A DNA stretch of 64,000 nt, from positions 1-64,000 of the forward strand of contig DUUM01000408.1 in NCBI GenBank assembly GCA_012841565.1. Direction: 5' to 3'. The notes below the pieces were generated by a model. That model searched no databases. It was not told the origin of the DNA and saw only the letters and a program-made list of their open reading frames with translations. Within the stretch, counting starts at the first letter, position 1, and every line of letters begins with the position of its first letter. A program made the translations under genes and the position numbers. Positions 27,853 to 39,438 of this stretch are shown here, piece after piece. The stretch comes from Candidatus Epulonipiscium sp. GTDB lineage: Bacteria; Bacillota_A; Clostridia; Lachnospirales; Cellulosilyticaceae.

Positions 27853-27856
27853 CTCT

Positions 27857-28657
27857 TTAGCTAAACTCACCATATTCCCTAAATCTTTCATAACGACTTT
27901 CCACAAGTTCATCTATAGGGATTTCTACAAGTTGTTGTAACTGCTCCATTAAATACGCCTCAAGTAACTTTGCCGCTGTTTCAGGATCTACTTGTGCGCC
28001 GCCCACAGGTTCTTCGATAACTTGATCTATGATTTTAAAATCATATAAATCCTCAGCTATTATTTTCATTACACCTGCTGCTTCTTCAGCTCTTGAACTA
28101 TCCTTCCACAAAATACTTGCAAATCCCTCTGGGGATAAAATAGAGTAAATCGTATTTTCTTGCATAAAAATCTTATCTGCAACACCTAAAGCAAGGGCTC
28201 CACCACTTCCACCTTCTCCTATAATCCCCGAAATAATAGGTGTGCGAAGTCTTGACATCTCTAGAAGATTCCGAGCAATGGCTTCACCTTGCCCTCTTTC
28301 TTCTGCCTCTAACCCACAATAAGCTCCTGGTGTATCTATTAAACAAATGACAGGGCGATTAAATTTTTCCGCTTGTTTCATTAGGCGTAGTGCTTTACGG
28401 TACCCTTCAGGGTGAGCCATTCCAAAATTATTAGCAATGTTTTCTTTGGTATTCATTCCTTTATTTTGGGCTATCACCGTTACAGCAATATCCCCCAACT
28501 TACCAATACCACCGATAATAGAGTGATCATCTGCAAACGCTCTATCTCCCCGTAGTTCTATAAAGTCTTTAAAAATTTGCTTAATATAATATTGGGCATT
28601 GGGACGTTCTTGTTTCCTTGCAAGTTGTACCTTATCCCATGGACTAAGTTTACTCAT
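27857..28657 (-). CDS. accA: Acetyl-CoA carboxylase carboxyltransferase, alpha subunit
   Basis: 266 residues from the ATG at 28657; two further in-frame ATGs lie directly upstream (28660, 28663), and the AAAGGGG site fits any of them. With AccD it transfers the carboxyl group from biotin to acetyl-CoA. The crotonase-fold motifs IDTPGAYCGLEAEERGQ and IIGEGGSGGALALG are intact. This is the short N-terminus type found with split AccA/AccD in Firmicutes. It overlaps accD slightly and is the last gene of the FASII operon. Confidence 0.95.
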   Translation of the reverse strand: MSKLSPWDKVQLARKQERPNAQYYIKQIFKDFIELRGDRAFADDHSIIGGIGKLGDIAVTVIAQNKGMNTKENIANNFGMAHPEGYRKALRLMKQAEKFNRPVICLIDTPGAYCGLEAEERGQGEAIARNLLEMSRLRTPIISGIIGEGGSGGALALGVADKIFMQENTIYSILSPEGFASILWKDSSRAEEAAGVMKIIAEDLYDFKIIDQVIEEPVGGAQVDPETAAKLLEAYLMEQLQQLVEIPIDELVESRYERFREYGEFS

Positions 28658-29528
28658 CATCATCACCCCTTTCACATTGATGTAAGGCTAATAATGTAGA
28701 AAGAGTTTGTTTCATATCCTTACGCGCAACAATTGCGTCCACCATACCGTGCTCTTGTAAGAATTCAGATTTTTGAAATCCCTCAGGAAGTTTTTGCCTG
28801 ATGGTTTGCTCTATAACCCTAGGTCCTGCAAATCCAACAAGAGCCTTAGGTTCTGCTAGAATAATATCTCCTAACATTGCAAAACTTGCTGTTACACCAC
28901 CCGTTGTAGGATTGGTTAACACAGTTATATATAAAAGTCCTGCATCATCGTGTCTCCCAAGTGCCGCACTTGTTTTTGCCATTTGCATAAGAGAAAATAT
29001 TCCTTCTTGCATACGCGCCCCACCAGATGCGGTAAATAAAATAAGTGGCAGTTTGTGATGTGTCGCATACTCTATTGCCCTTGTTATCTTTTCTCCAACA
29101 ACTGAGCCCATACTTCCCATCATAAAACGACTGTCCATAACCCCTAAAACAACTTTGGTGTTATTTATATTACCGATTCCTGTTATAACCGCTTCTTTTT
29201 GTTTTGTCCTTGCTTGGGCAATCCCTAGTTTGTCTTCGTAAGCATCATATTCAAGTGGGTTAACGGAAGTCATATTTTTGTCTAATTCATACCAGCTACC
29301 TCTGTCAATTATTTGGTACATACGAGTCCTTGAAGCAACCGGAAAATGGTGATGACACACAGGGCATACACCACCGTTATGTTTAATATCTTGGCTATAG
29401 ATAGAACCTTTACAATCAGGACATTTTATCCACATTCCTACTGGCACTTCTGGCTTGTTATCCACAGTTTCAGGAGTTCTCCCCCTCATCTGTGCATACT
29501 TAGGTTTTCTAAAGATTCCATTAAGCAC
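28650..29528 (-). CDS. accD: Acetyl-CoA carboxylase carboxyltransferase, beta subunit
   Basis: 292 residues with a GTG start that shares a base with the accC stop. The N-terminal zinc ribbon has Cys pairs CPDC and CPVC (about 35-38 and 54-57). The carboxyltransferase core carries TASGGARMQEGIFSLMQMAK and TTGGVTASFAMLGD. It forms the transferase with AccA. Confidence 0.96.
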   Translation of the reverse strand: MLNGIFRKPKYAQMRGRTPETVDNKPEVPVGMWIKCPDCKGSIYSQDIKHNGGVCPVCHHHFPVASRTRMYQIIDRGSWYELDKNMTSVNPLEYDAYEDKLGIAQARTKQKEAVITGIGNINNTKVVLGVMDSRFMMGSMGSVVGEKITRAIEYATHHKLPLILFTASGGARMQEGIFSLMQMAKTSAALGRHDDAGLLYITVLTNPTTGGVTASFAMLGDIILAEPKALVGFAGPRVIEQTIRQKLPEGFQKSEFLQEHGMVDAIVARKDMKQTLSTLLALHQCERGDDDE

Positions 29529-30898
29529 TATTTATCAACCTCCATACCTGACATAATTGATGTTAATTCTCTTTCGATAAAAGAGGTATCAAACTCTCCT
29601 GTTTCAAATTGTGGGGTATGAATAAGCTGATACTGAAAATCTATATTCGTATCTATTCCCCCAATCTGAGTCTCCCCTAATGCTCTACGCATAACATCAA
29701 TGGCTTCTTGCCTATCTTTCCCATAAGTGATTATTTTTACAAGCATAGAATCATATGTATGTGGCACACAATAGCCATCATAAATAGCTGTTTCTACTCT
29801 TACATTACGCCCTCCCGGAAGATGAAGCCCTGATATACTTCCAGCACATGGCCTAAAATTAAATAGCGGATTTTCTGCATTTATTCTACACTCAATGGAA
29901 TGGCCTGTAATAGATATATCATCTTGGGTAAATGATAATTTTTCACCTGCGGCTACTCTAATTTGCTCTCTCACTAAATCCATCCCTGTAACTAATTCTG
30001 TTACTGGGTGTTCTACTTGAATCCTAGTATTCATTTCAATAAAATAATAATTACCCTCAGGATCCATAATAAACTCAATGGTTCCTGCATTTGAATAGTC
30101 AACTGACCTGGCTGCCTTTACGGCATCGCTGCCCATTCTTATGCGCTGCTCTTGGGTTATAACTGGAGAGGGTGCTTCTTCAATCATCTTTTGATGTCTT
30201 CTTTGAAGAGAGCAGTCTCGCTCACCTAAATGAACAATATTACCATGCTCATCACCCATAATTTGAAATTCAATATGACGTGGGTTTACAATATATTTTT
30301 CCATATACACTGCATCATCACCAAAGGCACCTTTAGATTCTGCTTTTGCTGCACTAATAGACTTTTCAAGTTCTGATTCATCCCATACAACACGCATTCC
30401 TCTACCGCCACCACCAGAAGATGCTTTAATAATAACCGGGTATCCTATCTCAAGGGCTATTTCTTTTGATTTATCAAGGTTATCAATAACACCTTCCGAT
30501 CCTGGCACAACCGGAACCCCTGCTTTAATCATCATTTCTCTGGCCTTAGATTTATCGCCCATATTATCAATCATTTCTGCTACAGGTCCAATAAACTTAA
30601 TATTGCAGCTCTCACAAATACGGGCAAATTTTGCGTTTTCTGATAAAAAACCAAAACCAGGATGTATCGCCTCTGCCCCTGTCCCTATTGCCGCGCTAAT
30701 AATATTTTCCATATTTAAATAACTATCTCTAGGTAAGGGACTTCCGATGCATACTGCCTCATCAGCCATTTTGACATGGAGGGCTTCTTTGTCTGCAGTA
30801 GAATATACTGCTACAGTTTGGATCCCCATTTCTCTACAAGCACGTATAATACGTACTGCTATTTCACCTCTATTAGCAATTAAAACCTTCTCAAACAT
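29528..30898 (-). CDS. accC: Acetyl-CoA carboxylase, biotin carboxylase subunit
   Basis: 456 residues. It carboxylates biotin on AccB using ATP and bicarbonate. The ATP-grasp glycine loop KASSGGGGRGMRVV, the HPGFGFLSENA motif and the catalytic region EMNTRIQVEHPVTE are all intact. The gene sits 10 bp after fabZ and overlaps accD. Confidence 0.97.
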   Translation of the reverse strand: MFEKVLIANRGEIAVRIIRACREMGIQTVAVYSTADKEALHVKMADEAVCIGSPLPRDSYLNMENIISAAIGTGAEAIHPGFGFLSENAKFARICESCNIKFIGPVAEMIDNMGDKSKAREMMIKAGVPVVPGSEGVIDNLDKSKEIALEIGYPVIIKASSGGGGRGMRVVWDESELEKSISAAKAESKGAFGDDAVYMEKYIVNPRHIEFQIMGDEHGNIVHLGERDCSLQRRHQKMIEEAPSPVITQEQRIRMGSDAVKAARSVDYSNAGTIEFIMDPEGNYYFIEMNTRIQVEHPVTELVTGMDLVREQIRVAAGEKLSFTQDDISITGHSIECRINAENPLFNFRPCAGSISGLHLPGGRNVRVETAIYDGYCVPHTYDSMLVKIITYGKDRQEAIDVMRRALGETQIGGIDTNIDFQYQLIHTPQFETGEFDTSFIERELTSIMSGMEVDK

Positions 30899-30908
30899 CA
30901 GACACCTC

Positions 30909-31334
30909 CTACAAACCTATTGCAAATGTTAACTCAGCCATACAAGCTATTTCACCGTCTACGGTTGCTACAGCTTTGCCTATACCAATAGGACCTCTTT
31001 GCTTAATAATTTCACAGCTCAGTTCTAATTTGTCCCCAGGGACTACTTTTCTCTTGAATTTAGCTTCTTTAATGCCACCAAAAAATGCAACTTTCCCCTT
31101 CATCTCTTCTTGGGATAAGAGTGCAATCGCCCCAACTTGAGCCAAAGCCTCCACAATAAGAACGCCTGGCATTACAGGTAGTCCTGGGAAGTGGCCCTGA
31201 AAAAAAGGTTCATTAATGGTTACATTCTTATAGCCGCTAGCGCTTTTACAATCCTTCGAAACACTAGCCCGATCTACTAATAAAAAAGGATATCTGTGAG
31301 GAATAATAGCCATAATTTGTTCTGTCGTTAACAT
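30909..31334 (-). CDS. fabZ: 3-hydroxyacyl-ACP dehydratase
   Basis: 141 residues. It dehydrates 3-hydroxyacyl-ACP in fatty acid elongation. The substrate-binding [12 protein letters not shown] (His about 12) and the hot-dog helix [20 protein letters not shown], with catalytic His and Glu, are intact. No FabA or FabN partner is nearby. Confidence 0.96.
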   Translation of the reverse strand: MLTTEQIMAIIPHRYPFLLVDRASVSKDCKSASGYKNVTINEPFFQGHFPGLPVMPGVLIVEALAQVGAIALLSQEEMKGKVAFFGGIKEAKFKRKVVPGDKLELSCEIIKQRGPIGIGKAVATVDGEIACMAELTFAIGL

Positions 31335-31346
31335 ACTAGTCGCCTC

Positions 31347-31823
31347 CTAAGCTTGGGGATTAATAATAAACAAGGGTTGACCAAACTCAACCATTCCCTC
31401 ATTTTGAGCTAAAATTTCAATGACTTCCCCGTCTATTTCTGCTTCAACTTCGTTCATTAATTTCATTGCTTCTATAATACAAACTACATCACCTTTTTTA
31501 ACCTTTTGCCCTACGGAAACAAAATTATCTGATTCTGGATTTGGAGCAGTATAAACCGTTCCAACCATTGGGGACATAATAGCACATCCTGTTATCTCTG
31601 GTGTATTTTTTATTGAAGCCGTCTCAGCTACTATGGTTGAGCAAGAAGGAGCCACTGATACTGTTTCTTCAAGTGGGGCTGGGCTTTGACTCCCTGTTGG
31701 CGCCACTATGATTTCTTTTTTCTTTTCTATCTTAATTTCTATATCATCATGTTTAATCTCTAATTTTGTCAGTTCACATTCTTTAAATTCTCTCATAATT
31801 TCTTTAATTACTTTGATATCCAT
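31347..31823 (-). CDS. accB: Biotin carboxyl carrier protein
   Basis: 158 residues from the ATG at 31823, with AAGGTGG eight bases before it; an upstream GTG overlaps fabF. The C-terminal biotinyl domain has the modified Lys in [10 protein letters not shown] and the usual partner sequence before it ([11 protein letters not shown]). A Pro/Ala/Ser-rich linker (about 45-75) joins it to a short N-terminal helix. Confidence 0.95.
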   Translation of the reverse strand: MDIKVIKEIMREFKECELTKLEIKHDDIEIKIEKKKEIIVAPTGSQSPAPLEETVSVAPSCSTIVAETASIKNTPEITGCAIMSPMVGTVYTAPNPESDNFVSVGQKVKKGDVVCIIEAMKLMNEVEAEIDGEVIEILAQNEGMVEFGQPLFIINPQA

Positions 31824-31824
31824 C

Positions 31825-33072
31825 TTAGTTTCCACCTTCCCAACGTTTCATTAAAATTGTTCCATTGTGACCACCAAATCCTAAGGAGTTACTCATTGCA
31901 TAATTAATGTTAGCATTTCTACCTTCATTGGGAACATAATCTAAATCACATTCCGGATCAGCCACCTTAAGCCCAATGGTTGCTGGGATAAATCCATCCT
32001 CAAGTGCTTTTGCAATTGCAATGGCTTCTACTGCCCCTGCAGCTCCTAATAAATGGCCTGTCATGGATTTAGTAGAACTAATCTGTATATCCTTTGCCAT
32101 CTCTCCAAACACATTTTTAATGGCAATTGTCTCAAATTTATCATTATAAGGGGTACTTGTTCCATGAGCATTAATATACCCAATTTCTCCCTTGTTTATA
32201 CCTGCTTCATTAATTGCTTCTTCCATTGCTCTAGCAGCACCTTCTCCTGATGGATCTGGAGAGGTAATATGATAGGCATCTCCAGTCGCTCCGTAACCTA
32301 CTACTTCTGCAATAATATGAGCCCCTCTTTTTTGTGCATGGTCCAATGTTTCCAACACTAATATTCCCGCACCTTCACCCATAACAAATCCATCTCTTTC
32401 GCCATCAAATGGAATCGATGCTCTTTTTGGATCCTCACTTAAACTAAGCGCTGTAAGGGCTTGAAATCCTGCAATCCCTAAAGGCGTAATACTTGCCTCC
32501 GATCCACCTGCTAAGATAACATCATTAATTCCTGATTTCAAAGCTCTATAAGCTTCTCCGATAGAGTGGGTACCTGAAGCACACGCCGTAACAATTGTTG
32601 TACAAATTCCCTTTGCACCTGTATAAATCGCAATATTCCCAGCTGCCATATTTCCGATACTCATAGGTATAAAAAATGGCGATACTCTTTTAGGTCCTTT
32701 GGTGAAAAGTTTGTTGGCTTCTTGCTCAATAGTAGCAATACCCCCGATGCCTGTTCCCACGATGACACCAACCTTAGTTAAGTCTTCTGCCTCTAGATCA
32801 AGTCCTGATTGCTTTATGGCATCCATTGCTGCATAAATACCAAACTGAGAAAAACGATCTAATCTTCTGAGTTCCTTTTTAGGAATATATTGGCTTGCAT
32901 CAAAGTCTTTGACTTCAGCTGCTACCTTTACATCATATCCTTCTGATGTATCAAAAGATGAAATAACATCAATTCCACATACACCTTGCTTCATATTGTT
33001 CCAGAAACTATCAAGGTCATTACCAAGTGGAGATACCACTCCCATACCAGTTATAACGACACGATTTTTCAT
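31825..33072 (-). CDS. fabF: 3-oxoacyl-ACP synthase II
   Basis: 415 residues. It condenses malonyl-ACP with acyl-ACP. The catalytic Cys is in [12 protein letters not shown] (about 164) and the two His are in [11 protein letters not shown] and [11 protein letters not shown]. The start is ATG, 28 bp after fabG. As in other FASII operons of this type there is no FabB. Confidence 0.97.
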   Translation of the reverse strand: MKNRVVITGMGVVSPLGNDLDSFWNNMKQGVCGIDVISSFDTSEGYDVKVAAEVKDFDASQYIPKKELRRLDRFSQFGIYAAMDAIKQSGLDLEAEDLTKVGVIVGTGIGGIATIEQEANKLFTKGPKRVSPFFIPMSIGNMAAGNIAIYTGAKGICTTIVTACASGTHSIGEAYRALKSGINDVILAGGSEASITPLGIAGFQALTALSLSEDPKRASIPFDGERDGFVMGEGAGILVLETLDHAQKRGAHIIAEVVGYGATGDAYHITSPDPSGEGAARAMEEAINEAGINKGEIGYINAHGTSTPYNDKFETIAIKNVFGEMAKDIQISSTKSMTGHLLGAAGAVEAIAIAKALEDGFIPATIGLKVADPECDLDYVPNEGRNANINYAMSNSLGFGGHNGTILMKRWEGGN

Positions 33073-33100
33073 ATTTTCACCAATCCTTTTTTAAGATATA

Positions 33101-33838
33101 CTACATTGCCATTCCGCCATTTACATTAATTACTTGCCCTGTAATATAGCTAGAAAGGTCACTGGCTAAAAAAAGTGCCGTATTTGCTATTTCTTTGGCG
33201 TCTCCAATTCTACCCATTGGAATATTTAAAACTAAGTTATCTTTAATCCCTTGTGCTAACTTATCTGTCATGTCCGTTTCTACAAATCCTGGCGCAATAA
33301 CATTCACCCTTAAGTTTTTACCTGCAAATTCCCTTGCTACTGACTTTGTAAATCCTATAACACCAGCCTTTGATGCTGCGTAGTTACTTTGCCCTATGTT
33401 CCCTATCACACCAGAAATAGATGACATATTAATAATGCTGCCACCTTTTTTCATCATAACGCGGCTAGCATGTTTGGTACAATTAAAAACACCTTTTAAA
33501 TTCACATCGATGACATCATCAAATTCTAATTCTGTCATTCTAAGTAATAACATATCCTTGGTAATGCCTGCGTTGTTAACGAGGATATCTAGAGTTCCAT
33601 ACTCTGATACAACCTTTTTAATCATGGCTTTTGCATCTTCTCCATTTGCAACATTGGCTCCTATTGCCATGGCTTTACCGCCCATTTCTTCAATTTCTTT
33701 TACGATCTGGTCGGCTTCATCTTCCGAGGAAGAATAGTTAATGACAACAACTGCACCTTGGCTAGCAAAAAGAAGCGCAATTGCCTTTCCGATTCCTCTA
33801 CTGCCACCTGTAATTAAAGCAACTTTATTTTTTAGCAT
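33101..33838 (-). CDS. fabG: 3-oxoacyl-ACP reductase
   Basis: 245 residues, an SDR enzyme reducing 3-oxoacyl-ACP with NADPH. The cofactor motif TGGSRGIG (about 10-17), NNAG (about 87-90), the catalytic Ser in NMSSISG, and YAASK (about 152-156) are present. It overlaps the fabD stop by one base. Confidence 0.96.
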   Translation of the reverse strand: MLKNKVALITGGSRGIGKAIALLFASQGAVVVINYSSSEDEADQIVKEIEEMGGKAMAIGANVANGEDAKAMIKKVVSEYGTLDILVNNAGITKDMLLLRMTELEFDDVIDVNLKGVFNCTKHASRVMMKKGGSIINMSSISGVIGNIGQSNYAASKAGVIGFTKSVAREFAGKNLRVNVIAPGFVETDMTDKLAQGIKDNLVLNIPMGRIGDAKEIANTALFLASDLSSYITGQVINVNGGMAM

Positions 33839-34770
33839 TAATTGACTCCTCCTAATAGTTCCTTCGCTTTTTGCAAAGTTTCGGGGCTTTCAATGTGACA
33901 TACAGTTTTGCTCTTGTCTGTCTTCTTAACAAAATTGCATAAGGTTTTACCCTTCCCGACTTCAACAAATTGATCTACATCTTGAGCTATTAAATATTCA
34001 ATGCTTTCTCTAAATCTAACTCTACTTTTTATTTGAAGAGGGATATTCTTCCTAATCTCCTCTGCATTTATAGGCCTCGCCTCTACGTTACTTATAATAG
34101 GAATGATTGGCTCTGCAATTTGTATAAGCTTTACTTCATCTTCCATCTGCTTAGCAGCTTCTTCTAAGAGTATGCTATGAAACGGACCACTTACGTTTAA
34201 GGGTAGTGCACGCTTTGCGCCACTTTCCTTGGCCATTTCACAAACTCTTTCTACCGCTTTAGCTTCTCCCGAGATGACCACTTGCCCTGGGCAATTGTCA
34301 TTGGCTACTTCCACTATTCCTGTGTCTTGCTCTTTGCAAAGCGTATCAACTTTCTCTATAGAAAGTCCTAAAATTGCTGCCATTGTTCCGTTCACTGTTT
34401 CTGAAATTTGATCCATATAAATAGCTCTTTTTTCAACAAGGCTTAGTGCCTGCTCAAAAGAAAGAGCCCCTGATGCAAAAAGTGCTGTATACTCGCCTAA
34501 ACTAAATCCAGCTACTATGTTTGGCATTATCCCATTTGCCTTGGCCGCTACAAAAGCTGCGGCACTTGCTACAAATAAGGCTGGTTGAGTATATCTCGTT
34601 TGACTAATAAGATCTTCAGGGTCCTCAAAACAAAGTTTCTTTAAATCCCAACCTAAGATATCGTTTGCATTGTTAAAAATAGTTTTACTCTCAGAATAAT
34701 AATTATATAAGTCCTTGCCCATGCCTACAGATTGTGCTCCTTGGCCGGAAAATAAAAATGCAACTTTCAT
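33838..34770 (-). CDS. fabD: Malonyl-CoA:ACP transacylase
   Basis: 310 residues from the ATG at 34770, after GTGGGA; an ATG four codons upstream sits too close to its ribosome site. It loads malonate onto ACP. FSGQGAQSVGMGK at the N-terminus, the nucleophile motif AGFSLGEYTAL, and the His in SGPFHSILLEEA are present. Confidence 0.95.
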   Translation of the reverse strand: MKVAFLFSGQGAQSVGMGKDLYNYYSESKTIFNNANDILGWDLKKLCFEDPEDLISQTRYTQPALFVASAAAFVAAKANGIMPNIVAGFSLGEYTALFASGALSFEQALSLVEKRAIYMDQISETVNGTMAAILGLSIEKVDTLCKEQDTGIVEVANDNCPGQVVISGEAKAVERVCEMAKESGAKRALPLNVSGPFHSILLEEAAKQMEDEVKLIQIAEPIIPIISNVEARPINAEEIRKNIPLQIKSRVRFRESIEYLIAQDVDQFVEVGKGKTLCNFVKKTDKSKTVCHIESPETLQKAKELLGGVN

Positions 34771-34797
34771 TTGTTCCCACATCCCTACTTATTAGTT

Positions 34798-35736
34798 TTA
34801 AAAATAATTTTTAATGCTTCCCATTAATTCTTTTGTCTCTTTCCAAACTTCTTCCACGATTTCTTTTGCAGATTGTTCTTTGGTGACGAGTCCTGAAATT
34901 TGACCTGCCATTACAGCTCCTCGGCTAACATTTCCAGTCATAACTGCACTTTGAAGTGCGCCTTCACCTAATTTATCGAGCTGGCTTGGATCTGTTCCCA
35001 CTTTTTCAAGTTGTATAAATTCACGTGTTAGTTGGTTTTTAAGTGATCTTACAGGATGCCCTGTACTTCTACCTGTTACAACTGCGTCAATATCACTGGC
35101 TTTTATGACACGCTGTTTATAAGCTGCATGAGCTGGTGATTCATAGGCTACTAAAAATCTTGTTCCCATTTGTACACCTTGGGCGCCTAACATAAATGCT
35201 GCTGCTAGGCCTCTGCCATCAGCTATACCGCCTGCCGCAATAACTGGAATCGATAATGCCCCAGACGCTTGGGGTACAAGTGCCATAGTTGTTAATTCTC
35301 CAATATGACCCCCAGCTTCACACCCTTCAACTATAACAGCATCTGCCCCGCCTTTTTCCATACGCCTTGCAAGAGCTACTGATGGGACAACTGGAATGAA
35401 CTTCATGCCACTATCTTTCCACATCTGAACATACTTACCCGGATTACCTGCTCCTGTTGTGACGACTTTAACCCCTTCTTCAACAATCATATGGGCCACT
35501 TCATCAGCAAAAGGACTCAGTAACATAACATTAACTCCAAAAGGCTTGTCGGTTAATGCCTTACACTTTCTAATTTCATCTCTTACCCACTCTGTTGGGG
35601 CACTCCCACCGGCTATAATGCCGAGTCCACCCGCTTCAGATACCGCCGCAGCAAGGGCATGAGTTGCGACCCATGCCATGCCACCTTGGATTATAGGGTA
35701 TTGAATTCCTAACATCTTACAAAGTTGTTGATACAT
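34798..35736 (-). CDS. fabK: Enoyl-ACP reductase II (FMN type)
   Basis: 312 residues, a TIM-barrel flavoenzyme doing the last reduction of each FASII cycle. IIQGGMAWVATHALAAAVS, the FMN-phosphate region IAAGGIADGRGLAAAFMLGA, and GTRFLVAYES are typical of FabK. FabI is not seen in the window. FabK-bearing operons are triclosan-insensitive in general. Confidence 0.95.
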   Translation of the reverse strand: MYQQLCKMLGIQYPIIQGGMAWVATHALAAAVSEAGGLGIIAGGSAPTEWVRDEIRKCKALTDKPFGVNVMLLSPFADEVAHMIVEEGVKVVTTGAGNPGKYVQMWKDSGMKFIPVVPSVALARRMEKGGADAVIVEGCEAGGHIGELTTMALVPQASGALSIPVIAAGGIADGRGLAAAFMLGAQGVQMGTRFLVAYESPAHAAYKQRVIKASDIDAVVTGRSTGHPVRSLKNQLTREFIQLEKVGTDPSQLDKLGEGALQSAVMTGNVSRGAVMAGQISGLVTKEQSAKEIVEEVWKETKELMGSIKNYF

Positions 35737-35764
35737 TCAAAATCCCTTCCTCTACATGGTCATA

Positions 35765-35992
35765 TTATTGTTTTGATGTAATGTAGTTAACTGCATCTTC
35801 TACTGTTTGGATTTCTTCAACATCTTCGTTAGATATTTCAATATCAAACTCATCTTCAAGTTCCATTACAAATTCAAAAAGATCTAATGAATCTGCACCT
35901 AGGTCATCCCTAAAACTTGACTTTAATTCTACTTCATCTGGTTCTACCCCTAATTTGTCTACTGTGATTGCTTTTACTTTTTCAAATATCAT
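35765..35992 (-). CDS. acpP: Acyl carrier protein
   Basis: 75 residues, acidic, four-helix. The phosphopantetheine Ser is in [16 protein letters not shown] (about 36). It lies between fabH and fabK in the operon. AGGAGG lies about 8 bp before the start. Confidence 0.96.
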   Translation of the reverse strand: MIFEKVKAITVDKLGVEPDEVELKSSFRDDLGADSLDLFEFVMELEDEFDIEISNEDVEEIQTVEDAVNYITSKQ

Positions 35993-36085
35993 TTTATTTC
36001 CTCCTGTTTAAATTATTTTTTGTTTATTGTTTTTATATAAACCTTAGAAAAACTAAGTTTTCCTAAAGGATTTATCACTACTTCG

Positions 36086-37054
36086 TTACCATTTAATTAA
36101 AGTTGATCCCCATGTAAGACCGCCACCAAAGCCTACAAGAACGACTAAGTCTCCCTTGTTTAGTTTTCCGCCCTCATCTAGTTCGCTAAGAGCAATGGGT
36201 ATACTTGCTGCTGATGTGTTCCCATAAGTATGCATGTTTTTATAAAATCTGTCACTAGGAACTTTCATCTTTTTTGCTACACTATCGATAATTCTTTCAT
36301 TGGCTTGATGTAGCACAAACCAAGTTACATCAGTAACAGTATATTCTGTGCCACCCAGTACCTGTTCTATACATTGGGGAACCCTTTTAATTGCAAAACT
36401 ATAGACTTCTCGGCCCTTCATCTGCATATAAGGATTGATAAGTTCTGTTTCATGTAACATATTCTTGCTCTTAGCGGCTTGAAGGGATAAAAGATCAGCC
36501 CCTTTTCCATCACTACCCGTATAAGCTTTAATAAGTCCTGGGCTATCACTCTGACTTAACACCACGGCTCCTGCCCCGTCTCCAAATAGCACACAAGTAT
36601 CCCTATCTGTCCAATCTAAGGTCTTAGATAACACTTCACTTCCAATAACCACAGCTTTCTTGTAGTCGCCACATCTTATGCCTTGTGAAGCTACTTTGAG
36701 TGCATATAAAAAGCCACTACAAGCAGCTGTTAAATCAAAACAAGTGGCATTGACTGCACCTATTTCTCCTTGTACCAGACAAGCTGTACTGGGCATAAAA
36801 TACTCTGGTGAAATGGTTGCAACTATAATCAAATCAATTTCCTCAGCCTTTATCTGTGCCTTCTGTAAGGCTTGGGTTGCTGCTTCTATAGCAAGACTTG
36901 TTGCTGTTTCTCCAGTAGAAATATATCTATTTTTAATTCCTGTTCGGCTACTAATCCATTCATCTGTGGTATCAACATACTTGGTTAAATCTTCATTTGA
37001 GACCTGAACCTTTGGCACACTATGGCCTGTTCCTTCGATTCGTGCATAAGTCAT
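36086..37054 (-). CDS. fabH: 3-oxoacyl-ACP synthase III
   Basis: 322 residues from the ATG at 37054 with AAAGGAG seven bases upstream. It starts fatty acid synthesis from an acyl-CoA and malonyl-ACP. The catalytic Cys (DLTAACSGF), His (WFVLHQANERI) and Asn (HTYGNTSAAS) are in order. Confidence 0.96.
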   Translation of the reverse strand: MTYARIEGTGHSVPKVQVSNEDLTKYVDTTDEWISSRTGIKNRYISTGETATSLAIEAATQALQKAQIKAEEIDLIIVATISPEYFMPSTACLVQGEIGAVNATCFDLTAACSGFLYALKVASQGIRCGDYKKAVVIGSEVLSKTLDWTDRDTCVLFGDGAGAVVLSQSDSPGLIKAYTGSDGKGADLLSLQAAKSKNMLHETELINPYMQMKGREVYSFAIKRVPQCIEQVLGGTEYTVTDVTWFVLHQANERIIDSVAKKMKVPSDRFYKNMHTYGNTSAASIPIALSELDEGGKLNKGDLVVLVGFGGGLTWGSTLIKW

Positions 37055-37075
37055 CACATTACTCCTTTTACAAAA

Positions 37076-37534
37076 TCATTTTTTCATTGCTAGATGATAT
37101 TTTTCTTTAAAAAAGGTATTTAGGTTAGATAGTGATTGAATAAGCACCTCATTACCTTCTATGGATAACCCATCTATCATATTCCTAACCATTTCTCTAT
37201 GGAATGCTTCATGAATTTTAAAAGCCAATCTTCCTTTTTTACTGAGTCCAATTTCCACAACCCGCCGATCTTCCTCAGACCTATTTCTTTCTACGTACCC
37301 TTTGATTACGAGACGATTAATAGCTGTTGTGAGTGTTCCAACGGTTATACCTAGCTTATCTGCTACATCTGTCATTGATAAAGCATCAGGACCTATGGCT
37401 TCAATCGTATGCATCTCAGTTAGTGAAATATCATCAAAGGGCCCTTCACTAATAGCAGCTTTTTCTATGGTTAATATATCATTAAACAATTCTACTAAAA
37501 GTTCGTTCACTAACCTAATTGAGTTTCTAGCCAT
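37076..37534 (-). CDS. fabT: MarR-family repressor of fatty acid synthesis
   Basis: 152 residues with a MarR winged helix (about 55-105; LSMTDVADKLGITVGTLTTA, then the wing RSEEDRRVVEIGLSKKG). It is the first gene of the FASII operon, 21 bp before fabH, the standard FabT position in Firmicutes. FabT with acyl-ACP represses this operon. The promoter at 37601-37629 and palindrome at 37567-37591 lie just upstream, so the operon is probably autoregulated. Confidence 0.92.
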   Translation of the reverse strand: MARNSIRLVNELLVELFNDILTIEKAAISEGPFDDISLTEMHTIEAIGPDALSMTDVADKLGITVGTLTTAINRLVIKGYVERNRSEEDRRVVEIGLSKKGRLAFKIHEAFHREMVRNMIDGLSIEGNEVLIQSLSNLNTFFKEKYHLAMKK

Positions 37535-37566
37535 CTTTTCCTCCTTATGTATTTGCTTTGCAAGTC

Positions 37567-37591
37567 AAATACTTTGTCTGTCAAAGTATTT
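37567..37591. promoter_or_regulatory. FabT operator (perfect palindrome)
   Basis: AAATACTTTG-N5-CAAAGTATTT has 10-bp perfect arms and sits just downstream of the predicted transcription start. A third CAAAGTAT half-site overlaps the -10 region at 37599-37606. Confidence 0.8.
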
Positions 37592-37600
37592 CATACTCAA

Positions 37601-37629
37601 AGTATATAATTACATTTTTAACTTGTCAA
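37601..37629 (-). promoter_or_regulatory. Promoter of the FASII operon
   Basis: Minus-strand TTGACA (37624-37629), 17 bp, TATACT (37601-37606), about 65 bp before fabT. Confidence 0.85.
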
Positions 37630-37687
37630 GTACAATTTAAATGCTCTTTATGACAACTCCTAAGTAATTTGTCTAGTTTCAGAGTAT

Positions 37688-37718
37688 AAAAAAGAATCTA
37701 CACTTATTGCGTAGATTC
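37688..37718 (-). terminator. Terminator of pyrG
   Basis: Minus-strand arms GAATCTAC/GTAGATTC (37694-37718) followed by TTTTTT. Confidence 0.8.
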
Positions 37719-37738
37719 CCTTATTTATTATCTTTTAT

Positions 37739-39358
<1,620 letters not shown>

Positions 39359-39384
39359 TTAACATATTGTCCTATAACTTTACT

Positions 39385-39413
39385 ATTATAATCTTTCTGA
39401 CTTATAGAGTCAA
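39385..39413 (-). promoter_or_regulatory. Promoter of pyrG
   Basis: Minus-strand TTGACT (39408-39413), 17 bp, TATAAT (39385-39390), 51 bp before the start. Confidence 0.8.
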
Positions 39414-39438
39414 GCAAGTTTATCTGCTTTTTTATGTT

